DNA of 64,000 nt from Agriotes lineatus (GCA_940337035.1 OW679203.1:75469061-75533060); one strand, 5' to 3'. Positions 11,184 to 24,116 are shown, numbered from the stretch's first letter. A program made the numbers and translations. The notes: generated from the sequence alone by a model not told the origin.

Positions 11184-12985
11184 TTATATTAATTCCTCGT
11201 TTCTAACTCTATCATAGAGTGTTTTACCTTATATGGTTCTAATCACCTTTATTTCTGCTGTCCTTATTATCGGTATTGTTTTTTATGTATCTGCTCTGGT
11301 TTCTGATGCGTACGTCAGGATAGGTCTTATAATTATTTTATATTATTTAATCAATTATCAAAAATGGGCATATTGCTGTCCCAAAAACGTAGGGATTAAT
11401 ACAAACATGAGACTTAAGTTGAAAGTTTGCATAAAAAATGGTATTTCTACCTAGATGCAAAAAAGTTAAAAGAATGGACAAGGGTCTTTATGCTTTAAAA
11501 GAATAAACCTTATTAGAGACAAACTTGTGGATCGAGTTATAAAGCATTGTTACGTAATTTCTATCCTTAACGCCGCTTGCAGAAATTAGTTAGTGCTCGT
11601 TCATGTGGTTATGCAAAGTTTTAAAATTATAACTCAGCCTGCGATTAGACAGAGAGACTACACAGAGAAAAGAATATGTGCAGTGCGCAGAAATTCGATT
11701 GTCGAAATTTTCTATGACGGTATACTTCGCACAGGCGGAGATTCTGTGAACAGCTTTCGCTGCCATTAATAACGTCTGCATAGTTTTATGGAGAATTACC
11801 TTTTTTGCCGTTACGCCCAGCGCGAGGGGAAATGCATCCTGCCTTTCGATCTGCATTTGAGTTGAGGGTTTGGTGCCAGTACGTCGCTCCGACGGTGCAA
11901 CGGGCTTCTAGCTAGTAGCATTTGCCGCCCTTAGTGGAGCCGCCGCTTCCAAGTTATTCAAAATTCAGCCGGTGGCGTTTAATAGTGGCTAGGCAAGAAT
12001 TCCAACAAGCGGTAGCGCTGTTATGATTCGTGACTGTGGTGTTTTTCAAACATAACAGAACCGGCCGCAAAACAACTTGATTTAAGTCGGATTTATTAAG
12101 TTGTGCCATGCAATGTTTTTTTTTTTTGGATTTCGGATTTTCCTACTATATCGTTTTTCTTACCGCCGCCGGCCCCAAATATCAATTTTATATCGAATAA
12201 AAATACCACACATTTGCGAATCTTCTATCGAGCAGGGAACTTTCGCCGCCGCCAGTCGCTTCTCGTCGCATCTTCGCTCAGGTGCATCTTTTCTGCACTT
12301 GCGATCATCTCTCCCTGACTGGGCAATGGTGCATTTCTTCTCGTTTGTTTTACATGTGTCGTACATATCTGATGAGCAAACTACTGGTTACTGTAATTTT
12401 TCTTCAATGGCTTAAGGTATCGCAACGAATTTTGCATTTTTTCTATATCAAAATCAAGTCGAGTAACTTTTGCATGTTGCGTAAATTTTGTGTTTCTCAT
12501 CAAGTTACCGTCCTTTCCGAAGTGTTTGCGTGCTTGGATTTCGAAGTGTTACCGTCTACGTTTGCGTATTACTATATTTAAGTACTAGTAACTCCTTCAG
12601 CAAATTTCAATGCCTTTTGGCTGTTGTTTGCGTATTTGAAGACAAACATTCTATAATTTGTATTCCTGTGACGTCACTTGTCACAAGGGAGCGAGGTAAT
12701 AATAGCCATCCTAGTGAGTCGTGCACTATACTTCATCTAGGGCAAATTTAATAAAAAAAGTAGTTTTATATTTCTAGGATTCTGTTGAAATTGCTGTTCA
12801 ACAAAACGTTAATATTACTACAATATATAAACTGAATTGGTGGTGGTGTATTATGTGTGATGTTTGGCGTTCCTGAATATTGTTTAGAAATGTGCTAATT
12901 ACCGTTATCAATTTGTACGGCGCTATCACGCAACAAGAGCCATCCAGCCGCTCAGTCGCCGCAAGATATAGCCGATTGCATTAAG
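11184..12985. other. No recognisable gene
   Basis: Several overlapping short frames on both strands (for example 11590-11856, 12101-12415 and 12160-12366) but no domain, family or splice structure I recognise. GC rises locally at 11880-12080. Confidence 0.45.
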
Positions 12986-13365
12986 TGTTTTAGATAGGGG
13001 CTAGGAACACGCAAGTCTTCGCAAACCCCTGTTTGCCTCACTTCGGTTTCTCTAGTTAAGCGACGTGGAGGGAGGCTTCGAACCAGTATAAAAGAGCGAT
13101 GTCCAGCTAGCCTCAACCTCAGTCCTAATCAATTCTGTCCAGACTCCACTCCAAACGTTGAGCTTCAGCCAGGAGCCACAAAGACTCTACCGATTATCAC
13201 CGTTTTCGCTTGATTTCGTTCATGTAAGAGAAGTGCTCATCCTAGCTTCTCCTCGAGAAGTTCAACTGCCTGAATAAAGCTTTAACATGACATGAAACCA
13301 CCCCGTACCGATAGTTCAAACTGCTTTTTGCAGCCTTACTGTCTAAGAAATACCCTTCTTCTACA
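12986..13365 (+). repeat. LTR-like segment with TATA box and poly(A) signal
   Basis: The segment starts TGTTTTAG and ends TTCTACA. It has TATAAAAG at 13088-13095, an initiator-like CTCAACCTCAGT about 30 bp later and AATAAA at 13275. That order of signals fits an LTR. No second copy, primer-binding site or flanking duplication is evident, so an ordinary promoter cannot be excluded. Confidence 0.35.
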
Positions 13366-15361
13366 CATGTGGCACACGGCTTGGCCGAGTTGACTGGCTG
13401 GAAGAAACCAGTCTTATACTAAACACTTGGGTCTATAAATTGTTAGCACACGGCTTCGCCATGCGGCTCTGTAGATCATCCCTTTAGATACCGACACGTT
13501 CAAACTTATATCTCAAAATAACCTGCAGCAACCCGAAGAATTCCGCTATTACATTTAGCAAGAGAATCTGCCCGGCCAAAGCTCCGTTGAACTCAAGAGG
13601 CCAAACGCCCGCAAACCGAAAAATGTATTTGTATCTGCTTTTTCAAGAATTTCCAGTGACGTACACGAAATATAATTTAATTATCACTTTACATATTTTA
13701 ATCACATAAGAACACAAGCTCGGCCTCAACAGTTTTTGGTTGTTGTTTATAGAGTTTGTTTATTTTGTCTTTTATAGTTACCTGTCTCCCTAGTGTTTTA
13801 AATTTTCACGGAGAAAATGAATAAAAATGATTTTCCGATTGGTGAACAAGAGGGAATAACGACTATTATTGGCTCATCATTATTCTCTCTTGGAGTTAAT
13901 ATATGGCATTATACATATACAGGGTGTCCGTAAAAAGGAGGCCAATCCGTTAACCACATATTTTTTGAGCAAAAATAATATGACTTTTATAATGCCATTT
14001 TTAATTTTAGATCCGCAGGTGCGATTTACAGGGCGTCAAAGTTTAAAATTTAAAACTGATTATTTTTAATAAGTGAAGTATTTAATAAGCTATCAATTTC
14101 AAATTAGGTACAGAGCTTCAACATAAATAGTCACATCTTTTGAGAAAAGCAAAACGAAAACAACTGTCAAATAATCAAAACACGGGGGGTGCAGTACCCA
14201 CTGACATCCCCTGTTTTTTACTACCTATGCCAGTGACTTCCAAGCTACCGTTTTTGAGATAATCATGCATTTTGGATTATTTTTTGTCTCTTTAAAATTT
14301 TGATAAAATTGTTCGTTTTAGAGAGAACTTGAAAAGTACTATGAGATTACCGTAAGCCGCCTATCAAGGATTCGAAAGAAAGCATGGCTTCGTGCAATAG
14401 CACGAGAACATGGAGCCCAACAAAAAGTGCTGTCTTGTGGAAAAGACGTCTGAAAGCGTTAGAAATAAGATTGGGGAACTGCAGAAGCTGATGCTGCATT
14501 ACTCTCGATTAGCTGACAATGCTGCCCCAAGCGTATTTCCAAATTTACCAGCATATTTGTGGTAAAAAGCGCCTAAAAAAAGAACAAATCCTGAATGTAG
14601 AAGAAAACAAACATTGGAAAACATGCACAAAACTGAAAGTGTTTTAAATTTAAAAACTATATCAGCAGTTGTTGGAACTTTATGAAACAATTTACATCAC
14701 ACAAATTTAGTTGTTACCGCGCAGATAAGTTTATCATGTTCAAATAAGATTATTTATAGTAGCACTACCATAGTTATTGCATATATGTTGTACTCTCAAT
14801 CAGCAGTGGTGTATAGAAAATTACAAACTTTAAAATAATTAGGTGTTACAGAAATGTTCTTTAATCCATGGGTTATATAGGTTAAGTTTTATTTTTATAA
14901 ATACACTACATGTTTGTATTACTTGAGTATACAAATAAATTTGTCACAATGTGTAATTTAGGACCATCAACTACCAGAGATGGAATGTTGCCAAGTCTAA
15001 CAGCATGGCTTGTAAGTAATGTAGGAGGCAGTGCTAAAACCCTTTTCAGCAACAGGCTAACATTTTTCACAGTAGTATGTGGAAGTTTATCCATTTTCCT
15101 CGAAAAGAACTGCATGTCTTACTACAATTTTTCTACAAAAACTACTCTTACAACAAACTTTTATTTGACGGGGCTGCCTCCAGTTGAAGCTATAAAAGAA
15201 TGCACTTTACTACCTCAGTGGTGGAGCATTCTTTATTACTACTAACTCTAGGTACGGTAATTGTTCAGCCACAGTTTACGCTGTAAATTGTCGTTCAGGT
15301 TCAAATCGCCCAGCCGTACTGCACCCATAAGTCGAAATCCTACCATTTGATGTAATTTTGT
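13366..15361. other. Spacer, plus promoter region of zinc-finger gene 2
   Basis: No gene is supported. ACAGGGTGTCCGTAAAA at 13919 looks like a mariner-type terminal repeat with no body. The last part, about 15060-15361, is similar to the upstream region of zinc-finger gene 1 and ends at a splice donor. Confidence 0.45.
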
Positions 15362-15443
15362 GTAAGTAAAGAGTTACAAATATTTTGTTAATAACCGTAG
15401 CGAGCTTAACCTAACTAAATTTTGCGTTGTATTTTGCTTTCAG
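15362..15443 (+). other. 5'UTR intron of zinc-finger gene 2
   Basis: GTAAGTAAAG donor at 15362 and GCTTTCAG acceptor ending at 15443 (82 bp), in the same position relative to the start codon as in the two paralogues. Confidence 0.7.
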
Positions 15444-15487
15444 ATGTTAAGAGTTAATAAATACGGATTCGTCATTTTTGTTATAAA

Positions 15488-17233
15488 ATGGAGCTGAAAC
15501 ATGAATTGGTTGACCATAATTTGCCTAATACAACGACGAGCAAATTACACCAACCACTGCGGAATCTCAATGAAAGTGAAGTAGTTGGAGACTTGCATAT
15601 AAAGCAAGAGAATGTTGAAGGTGCTGTGGACGGCACGGTTTACCACGGATTGGCTATTAAACGGGAAGAAGTTGATATGAAAGATGAATTGTTTGTTTCT
15701 TGTGCAGCAAGTGAAAGCCTCTCAGACAAACCATTCGTTCCTAAAGCAGAAGGTAAAGGTGAGATGTTGGAAAATATGAATATTGATACGACTCAATTTC
15801 ACTCATGTACAGTTTGCCAGTATAAGACAATAAGGAAGTATACTTTGGTTAAACATATGAGGATACATTCAGGAGAAAAACCATATTCATGTGATATTTG
15901 CCATTATAAAACAACCGAGAAGGGTAGCTTAGTTATACATATGAGGACACATACAGGTGAAAAACCTTATTCGTGTTCTATTTGTCAATATAAAGCAGTA
16001 GAGAAGAGTAGCTTAATTAAACATATGAGGACACATTCAGGGGAAAAACCTTACGCATGTTCTGTTTGTGATTATAAAGCAGCAGAAAAGAGTAACGTAG
16101 TTCAACATATGTGGATCCATTCAGGAGAAAAGCCTTATGCATGTTCTGTTTGTGACTATAGAACTGCACGTAGAGATCATTTAGTGAGTCATATCAAAAT
16201 GCATGCAGGAGAAAAACCTTATTCATGTTCTATTTGCCAGTTTAAAGTAGCCAAGAAGAGTAACTTAGTTCAACATATGAGGATACATACAGCAGAAAAA
16301 CCGTATTCCTGTTCTATTTGTGACTATAAAACGGCACATAGACATAATTTAATAAGTCATGTCAAAAAACATACGGGCGAAAAGCCATATTTATGTTCTA
16401 TTTGTGAGTATAAAGCAACAGAGAAGCGTAGCTTACTTCAACATATCAAGAAACATACCGGTGAAAAACCTTATTCATGTTCCGTTTGCCAGTATAAAAC
16501 GGCAGAGAATCGTAACTTAGTTCAACATATGAAGAAACATGCAGCAGAAAAACCTTATTCATGTTCTATTTGCCAGTATAAAGCAACAAAGAATGACGAT
16601 TTAGTTAAACACATGAGGACACATACAGGTGAAAAACCTTATTCATGTTCTATTTGCCCGTATAAAGCAGCAGAAAAGTGTAACTTAGTTCAACACATGA
16701 GGGTACATTCAGGAGAAAAACCCTATTCATGTTCTATATGCCAGTATAAAGCAGCAGAGAAGCGTAACTTAGTTATTCATATGAGGACACATACAGGCGA
16801 AAAACCTTTTTCATGTACTATTTGCCAGTATAAAGCAGCACAAAAGCGTAGCTTATTGCATCATATGAAGAAACATGCAGCAGAAAAATCTAATTCATGT
16901 TCAATTTGCCAGTATAAAGCAACAAAGAAGGTTAACTTAGTTAAACATATGAGGATACATACAGGTGAAAAACCTTATTCATGTTCTATTTGCCAGTATA
17001 AAGCAGCGGAAAAGCGTAATTTAGTTCAACATATGAAGAGACATGCAGCAGACAAACCTTATTCATGTTCTGTTTGCCAGTATAAAGGAACAAAGAAGAA
17101 TAACTTGGTCAAGCATATGAAGACACATACAGGTGAAAAACCTCATGCATGTTCTATTTGTCAGTATAAAGCAGCAGAAAAGTGTAACTTAGTTAAACAT
17201 ATGAAGACACATTTCGGAGAAAACCCTTATTGA
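15488..17233 (+). CDS. C2H2 zinc-finger protein, 17 fingers (paralogue 2)
   Basis: A 581-residue protein of the same family as the genes at 6565 and 29887. Residues 1-105 form the acidic leader with LKHE, IKQE and MKDE motifs. Seventeen C-x2-C-x12-H-x3-H fingers of the CxxCxYK type follow, mostly of the CSICQYKAAEKxNLVQHMK form, linked by TGEKPY, SGEKPY or AAEKPY. This is the longest array of the three, so fingers have been gained or lost since duplication. The start is placed at the ATG that aligns with both paralogues, 44 bp after the intron. The reading frame ends at a TGA where a Cys codon (TGT) of the next finger is expected; remnants of two more fingers follow. A nuclear DNA-binding role is inferred; the targets are not known. 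Confidence 0.9.
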   Translation: MELKHELVDHNLPNTTTSKLHQPLRNLNESEVVGDLHIKQENVEGAVDGTVYHGLAIKREEVDMKDELFVSCAASESLSDKPFVPKAEGKGEMLENMNIDTTQFHSCTVCQYKTIRKYTLVKHMRIHSGEKPYSCDICHYKTTEKGSLVIHMRTHTGEKPYSCSICQYKAVEKSSLIKHMRTHSGEKPYACSVCDYKAAEKSNVVQHMWIHSGEKPYACSVCDYRTARRDHLVSHIKMHAGEKPYSCSICQFKVAKKSNLVQHMRIHTAEKPYSCSICDYKTAHRHNLISHVKKHTGEKPYLCSICEYKATEKRSLLQHIKKHTGEKPYSCSVCQYKTAENRNLVQHMKKHAAEKPYSCSICQYKATKNDDLVKHMRTHTGEKPYSCSICPYKAAEKCNLVQHMRVHSGEKPYSCSICQYKAAEKRNLVIHMRTHTGEKPFSCTICQYKAAQKRSLLHHMKKHAAEKSNSCSICQYKATKKVNLVKHMRIHTGEKPYSCSICQYKAAEKRNLVQHMKRHAADKPYSCSVCQYKGTKKNNLVKHMKTHTGEKPHACSICQYKAAEKCNLVKHMKTHFGENPY

Positions 17234-17365
17234 TTTTCTATTTGCGAGTATAAAGCAGCAGAGAGGAGTGACTTAATTGAACATATGAAGAAACATAACC
17301 AGAAGCTTATTCATGGTCTGCTTGCGAGTATAAAACAGCAGATGAGGGTGGCTTAGTTATACCTA
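17234..17365 (+). pseudogene. Decayed zinc fingers after the stop
   Basis: In frame after the TGA, FSICEYKAAERSDLIEHMKK is a recognisable finger that lacks its first Cys. A second remnant, CEYKTADEGGLVI, follows after a frame change. They show that the ancestral array was longer. Confidence 0.75.
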
Positions 17366-17439
17366 CATATATACAGTGCTTCTTTTATAAGGTGCCAAAA
17401 AAGTGTTTAGAAATAATCAAAGTGATTTCTAAATAGTAT

Positions 17440-19260
17440 CATTGATGATGAAGGTACTATTTCATTAAAAATCCGTGAACTTGAAACAAAAAATTAGAAT
17501 CTGTGTGGGTATGAAGTCAAGCTGGTGGAAAAATTAGATCAATTGAGATACCAATCTCGAAAAAACAATCTACTAATCTACAGACTAGACGAAGAAGGAA
17601 ACATGAACTGGATGAAAATAGAAGAAACGGTAAAACGTTCATAGTGTCATTATGAAATTACGATTGGTGCAGTGGATATAGAACGCATGCTCAGATTGGG
17701 GTTTGCAAGCACCTGTAAACGACACAAATTTAACAATTTTAAAATAAATGCAAGCCATTTAAAGGGAACCAATATTTGAAGATTTTTCCCAAACAGTGAC
17801 AGCTGAATAAAATAAGCTAAATCTCGTTTTTATCAGCTGCAAAAGGCAAGGGAGATTTTGCTTACGTCTTCTTTAATAAACTGATTATAGATGTAAGAAA
17901 AGTCACTTACGAAGATGTAGTAAAAATATAAAAATTACTGAAAGAACTCAGAAAAAGCTACAGAGCCAGGAGGCTGAGAACTAAAGCTAGGATAGTTAGG
18001 CAAAATAAAGTCTCGAAAAAGGCAGGCAAAAAGGCAAAATAAAAGATTTAAAAAAGCACTAAAAAGGCAAAAATATAGTAAAAAAGGCAAAAATAAAGTA
18101 AAAAAGGCAAAAATAAAAAAATGCAAAATTCAAAGAAGTTTAACTGAGAAATACAATCGATGCACTTCACAAATCACAATGTTAACACATTCAAAAATTG
18201 TGACAAACTGGCTGATTCAGTAGAAAACTTTCTCCTGACAATACTGGTACCCTCATTAAAATTAATCTCAAGAAAATAATCCTTCTGAGAAATTTTCAGC
18301 CCCTAACAATATAGGGTTAAACCCACTATACCTCTTACCTGTAAGTGCTTGGGAATAATACTTTTCACAATTTATTTCAGAAATTTAAAATGTGCACTTT
18401 CTTGGAAAATTGCTAGTACATTCTTTTTAAATTGAAAATGTAAGAACTAAAATTCTAATTTAATATATCATAAAAGGCACCAAAAGGCAAGAAAAATAGG
18501 AAATTCCTCAAAAAAGGCAGAATCCTTAAAAAGACGCAAAAAAGGCAAAATAAAATTTGCATTTTTGAATTTCACGCATTCTAAAACAGATTTAAAATTG
18601 GGTCTGCCTTTTATCCTTCCATTTACTAAAAAAGGCAATTTGCCTAACTATCCTAGCTCTACTGAGAACATTTGAATAAAACCCTGCCAGTCAGGATCTA
18701 GGAACTAAAAAACCCTAGGAACATGGAAGTAGGACAAAATTAAGATCTTGCAGTATAATAGCCAATCAATTCGGAACAAGGTAACATTATTAGAGGCAAC
18801 TCTTCAGGACTAGAAAATAACTAGTATGCTAGCTTAAGTCAAGTGAGTCAACATTTTTAATAATTATTAATGGGTATTATATATGTGCATGTTACTCATA
18901 TTCTTGCAGAAGAACTGTATTTTGAATATGTTGGAAATAAAAATATGTTAATTATTAATATTTACAGATCCCCAATTCTCAATCATATTTTTTTTCAAAA
19001 ATTATTAGAGTTACTTCGTCGCTATCCAATTAACAAAGTTTCTAGAGACTTAAATATAAATATTGATATTGAATTACTATCAATTATGTCTGTATTTGGT
19101 CTTATGGTGATATTTACAAGTGCTACACGTATTGAAATAACCCTGCCCTTAATGATAATAAAATATAGGGGTTTTAAAATAAATACTGGCAAGGGCAAGT
19201 ATCACTTTCTAATTATCCAGATTCAATTGAAATTCACCTGCAAACTCAGGGCAAATTAAA
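17440..19260 (+). pseudogene. LINE fragment: ORF1 coiled coil and ORF2 endonuclease
   Basis: At 17530-17700 the translation YQSRKNNLLIYRLDEEGN and, after breaks, IERMLRLG is the conserved part of an L1-like ORF1 found in Jockey/CR1-group LINEs. At 18740-19260 the start of an apurinic endonuclease follows (ILQYNSQSIRN-like, then IINIYRSP, DLNINID, FTSATRIE). The two parts are separated by a hAT-type MITE at 17982-18661. There are many stops and frameshifts, and the reverse transcriptase is missing. Confidence 0.7.
17982..18661. mobile_element. Non-autonomous hAT element, 680 bp
   Basis: The ends are inverted repeats (TAAAGCTAGGATAGTTAGGC and, reversed, TAGAGCTAGGATAGTTAGGC), and both fit the hAT end consensus YARNG. 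The element is flanked by an exact 8-bp duplication CTGAGAAC at 17974-17981 and 18662-18669. The interior is non-coding and full of AAAAGGCAA repeats, densest at 18000-18125 and 18470-18560. It lies inside the LINE fragment and splits it. Confidence 0.85.
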
Positions 19261-21155
19261 AGAGTGCTGAAAATTACTACAAATAAATGGTTTATTGCCC
19301 TTTTCTTATATTATCGATACGCAATAAATGTTTGACTAGCTCCAGCAGACATATACAATCTTGGTTCAGGGTCGTGGATTCATAACATTTAGGAAAAACT
19401 TGGTATGACAAATAACTTGTATGACATGTACTCGGAAATCTTTCGGGCAAATGCACAATTCCATCTGACATTTAGCTAACCTATAAATTTGACTCAATAA
19501 CAAAATAATTGCGGTCACCGGAAACAGCGTAAACTGAATTTTAAAACCACCAAAATGGCAAAGACGTGTCAGGTAAGCATTAATTCTGTGACGTAGCAAC
19601 TACTGAGTTAGTTTTGTTTCTATCTGTGAAGTAACAATGGACGCGCGACTGGCTTTTGTTTGATATCCGGCACAAAACTGCAAAATGCGGTGTCATTTCG
19701 CATTTTTACGGGACGCTAGTTGTTTTTCTGAAAACTGGACGACTCTGAATCACTGAGATATTGCTCTCCACCTTGTAGATGGTCTGAACTTGCGGCAGTC
19801 CAAAAATTATGGACCTGCGTCAACGCTTTCCCTGTGAAAATCTACCCCAATCGGAGACCTCTCGCACGCCGGACACACTTCCAAATGACGCCACGGGAAT
19901 TCTGGACCTGGGAATTGCTTGCTGGTTGGGATTTCTTGAATGTCCTCCCTATTCGTAACACCCGCTATTCTCGCTGGGTCAAGCTGCTCACATAAGGAAT
20001 TGGTCCCTAAAAAGTCACTCGCACTTGGACGATTCTTGTGCTATTTTATCTACGCCACCTGGACCTTTTAACAACTGGCAATTTGCATCCACAGATGCAT
20101 AGGACACTTGTGAATAACTATACAGACAATTGAAGTAAGTAAGAACTTTTTATTTTATGATTTTACATGATTAATCAAGAGTGCAATCTGGCCCCAACAC
20201 ACAATTTTCAAGCTTGTTTAGTTATTATCAACAAATGACAGTCAGGTTCCCAGCAACCAGATATTCAAATGTTTATAAAATAAATTAAGATTGATAACAT
20301 TTTAAACCTTATGGATTACAGTTTTGATGTCATGTCTTTGTCTAACCTCTAACGTCTTTCTTGAAATAATTGTTACAACACATGCTCTGCTTTTAAATCA
20401 CTTTTGGTTATAATGCACTGATACACTATGAGTTCATTTAACGCCTCACTAATTGTGTTTCGATCGGTTGCTTTCCATTTTCATTGCTCTTTGCAATAAT
20501 TATTTTTCCAGCACGGTTTCGTTTACCTTTCAGCTAATCTGCCTTTTGCTGGCTTATACCCTTTTACTACATAACACTCATATTCTTTCTGTATTTAACA
20601 AATCATTTTGTATTATTCTATTTACATTATGTCTAACATTTAATAAGCTCAATTCAGTCAGTTACAAATTAAATTGCATTAGCCCTTCCAAACATTTATC
20701 ATTTCTGAAGCTATGAATGTAACCCTTCTATAACCTGCGCAGTTTCATTCTAACTTCCATCCCTCAAATGATTAGTTATTGCTGCTCACATCAAGTGCAC
20801 TTATTAATGTAAAGTATTGATTATTTTGCAATAGATAAAATATTTAATTCTGTGCTCATGTTGACCTTGTTCATTTAGTTAATTAGGCAATCAGAATATC
20901 TATGGGCAGTGAACCATCACAGTATATAAAAAAAATTGAGGTACAATAATAGCTAATATATTTGGAAATATGCATGTAAATTCATATTTATTATTTTCAA
21001 TGGACTTTGGACTACATACCTACATACGTACATAATCAAACCTCTTCGTACCACTGAATGTCGAGGTTTTGCACAGTTAACTGTTTTTAGTCAAAAATAT
21101 ACGCCATTCTTTTCTGTTTACCGCGATCTTTAAAACTTCCACAATTTTCCTTTTT
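19261..21155. other. No recognisable gene
   Basis: AT-rich spacer. The frames at 19366-19599 (-) and 20453-20716 (+) have no recognisable domain, and the second is low-complexity hydrophobic. Confidence 0.45.
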
Positions 21156-21330
21156 CTATGAGTAACTTTTTTCGCTGTCGTTCCACGATGTCCTCGGTCT
21201 TTCTCTCCTACTTTTTACTTGCGATTTGGCTTGCCATATTTGCTTCACTTGCCTTGTGCCATCCATCCTTACTAAATTCCCAAACCATATAAGTTTATCT
21301 TGAGCATTGTACCACCAGACGCAAGCGTAT
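21156..21330 (-). pseudogene. LINE ORF2 C-terminal fragment
   Basis: The minus strand reads KLIWFGNLVRMDGTRQVKQI followed by RRERPRTSW, the WxGHxxRM ... GRPRxRW block typical of the C-terminal tail of RTE-type LINE proteins. It is an isolated fragment. Confidence 0.65.
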
Positions 21331-21539
21331 AAAGCACGAGCGTCTACTCTACACCGCAAGGTAAAATGAGGTTGCAGACAATACATACAGGTATTCATAA
21401 AGACCAGCCTACTAAAAAAATAACAGAAATTTCTAAACACTTTCCAAAAGCTAATTAAGTACATAAAATTCAGAAACTTGCTAAAAGTAGAAATGGTAGT
21501 GCCAGAATTATCCAATCTGACTATGAAAGAGGCAAACTA

Positions 21540-21870
21540 AAACAAGTTTTTTATTTTTTAATATAATCCCATTTAACTTCAATGTACTTGTTACGTCTTT
21601 TGGTTAATAATCCTGCAGTTTACACTCAAAATGGGCATAAGCTGCTGCGTTTAGCTCAACATCATCACTAAAAAGTCATCCACTTACATCTTTTTATAAA
21701 TATCCCAATAAATAATCGCTGGCGGCATCTCTGGATTATGTGGAGGATGATCGATCTATTGGAAGCCTTAGAAAGGCGGCTTGTGCAACACCAGCAGTAC
21801 AAAGTGGGGTATTAGCATGCAGCAACTGCACGTCTGGTCAGCTTCCTCAGTCGTGTTGCCTGTATATAGT
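21540..21870 (-). pseudogene. mariner-type transposase fragment
   Basis: The minus strand shows, in shifting frames, TAGVAQAAF, HPPHNPEMPP and SDDVELNAAAYAHFE. These resemble the HPPYSPDLAP catalytic-motif block and the C-terminal region of mariner/Tc1 transposases. The fragment has frameshifts and stops and I see no terminal repeats. Confidence 0.55.
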
Positions 21871-22350
21871 CTCGCATTTTACGAAGTAATGTGCCAATAA
21901 CCTACTAACAAATGTACCTATAAAACTTATCTTGCCGGAAAATCTAGATCTGTGCCAGACCGGGTAATTCTGGCGTTACTCTGGAAATGCTGTGAATGAA
22001 AAAATGGACGGTTTTTACAATGACTTCAAAAAACCCTTCCATATTTCCATGAATTCACCTTAGGCAAATAAATAACAATTGTATAGCCAAAGGTGTACGA
22101 ATATTTTGTAAGAGAACACGAGAATGCACTTAAACAATAAAATTTTGAAGTGAGCAACATCACAAAAGATTCGCCCCGCCAGATTATTCACCTAAAATAA
22201 TTGAAAACTGAAGTATAAATACAAATAATAAGGAAATTACAGGTCCTATCAGCACCAAAACTTCAATATACACTTTGATTAAGCAGCACTCCGACTGACT
22301 AAATAAATTAAAATTAAATTTTAATACCTCATATTTGATTCAACCATGCA

Positions 22351-22867
22351 TATAAGCCGTTCACGACCTTTTTGGGACAGAGTTGGCTATGCTTTTTTCT
22401 TTTCATGTTGGACTAACTGATTCGATGATGTAGCGGATGCAACTTTTTTTCTGTCAGTGTCTGTTCGACATTTTCTTGCTACCACATTGCCAGATTTATT
22501 ATTTTAATATTCGCAAGAAAATATATGATTTATCAAATGAGTAAAAATAATTTTTATTTCCATCAAGGGAAAAGTCAAAATGCCCAAAATAATTTTGTTA
22601 CAACAAAAAATTTCCATTAAACGATGCTACTTCCAATTTAAAAAAAAACACAGACCAAATTTAAAAGAACGCGAGTCGATGTGGTGACTAGAGAATATCC
22701 GGCAACAATGTACCTATTCAGAAAATATAACAAACTGAAAACAACCTAACCTAACACAAAAATTGTCAATTTTCATGAGGGAGTTTTGTTGCAACAGAGG
22801 TTCTGCGAACAAAATTACTAGATGGTCATAGCCTCACCTGACCCAAAAAAATCGTGAACGGCTTATA
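22351..22867. mobile_element. MITE, 517 bp
   Basis: TATAAGCCGTTCACGACCTT at the left end is mirrored at the right end (AATCGTGAACGGCTTATA), with weaker similarity continuing for about 50 bp. The ends start and finish in TA, consistent with a TA target of the Tc1/mariner group. The interior is non-coding. Confidence 0.65.
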
Positions 22868-24116
22868 TAATTAGAAATAAAAGAAACAAAATATTGATTA
22901 AAGCCACACTCGCTGATATATTCAATGATATCTAGAGAAATTAAAAATGGCATTTGTCATAACGATATTCAAAACGCACTTAAACTGTCACCAAACCTGA
23001 TATTACACAACCATAAGTGTACTCTAATATGTAACAATATTTTATGAAAGTCTCGTAGTTCTAGAAGAATAGGTAGGTAATAGTTACTTTTTACTTTACA
23101 TCTTACGGATACTACAAAATAGGTAATAAATGAAGTAATAATTACTTGCATTTTTATTGAAAATTACACGAAGATAATATGTTAAACTCAGCAGTCTCTA
23201 CAAAACCATTTCCATGTAGGTCGTGTTAGAATAATTTCCCGACGCTAGTACTTTCCGTATTTTTAGTTCAAATTTAGCGTTTTCCCAATTTAATTAAGCT
23301 AAATCTTTGGTTTGGTAATGTTATCAAATTTTGATTCCTCACGAACCTTATCTCCGCCCAGCTCGTATCTTAACACCTTGCAGTTCTTGTATATTCATTG
23401 GAACCCAGGTTGATATGAATCAGGCAGATGCAATTAGCGCGATGGATAGCTAATTACGCAAAGACCAGCCCGCGCTAAAAGTTCGCATCTGGCCTGCAGC
23501 CTACTCGACCCTCGCGCTCAAGTTACCAGAAAACATCATAAACTTTATAGGATGGCCCCCGTAGGAATTGGGCAGAAAAGCACGTAGCAGCTACCACCCA
23601 TAAATTAGGAAGCTCGTATACAAAGAAGCAACAGCGAACGCTCGAGTTCAATTACCCGCGGCAGCACAAATTTCTCCGGCCCTCGGCCAACTTTCGACGC
23701 GACCTCGACAGAGCGGCGCCTTCACCAAATTCGCTTTAAAATTAAATTTAATAAAGCAATTCGAATCGCTCACAATGAAATAAAAGAATAGATAGAAAAA
23801 AACCGCTGATTCTTCGAGGCGCGCCCGCCGTGCCGAAATCGCCGCTAACATTTTCGCGCCCGGCAGAAAGACAGGCGCGGCGCTCTCATATATGTGAAAT
23901 AAAAACGGCCGCGAAAACGATAGCCGCGGAAGCAGACATCAAACATAGGCATGCCGCATATCAAAAGATGTCTAAATTAACAGCGAGCAAGATACAAACG
24001 CTTGTTCGAGCCACACACATAAGGCCTCCGAGCGCGGCCTAATTTATCCCGGGGCCGCCTTAGATATAACTGCATATAAGGGCACGCGCGGGCAAAGAAA
24101 AAACGCAACTAGGGCT
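22868..24116. other. No recognisable gene
   Basis: AT-rich up to about 23400, then increasingly GC-rich. I see no domain or repeat I can name. Confidence 0.45.

Noticed and set aside
11590..12751. Cluster of short frames on both strands
   Set aside because: Mutually overlapping and without recognisable domains; coding potential is not supported.
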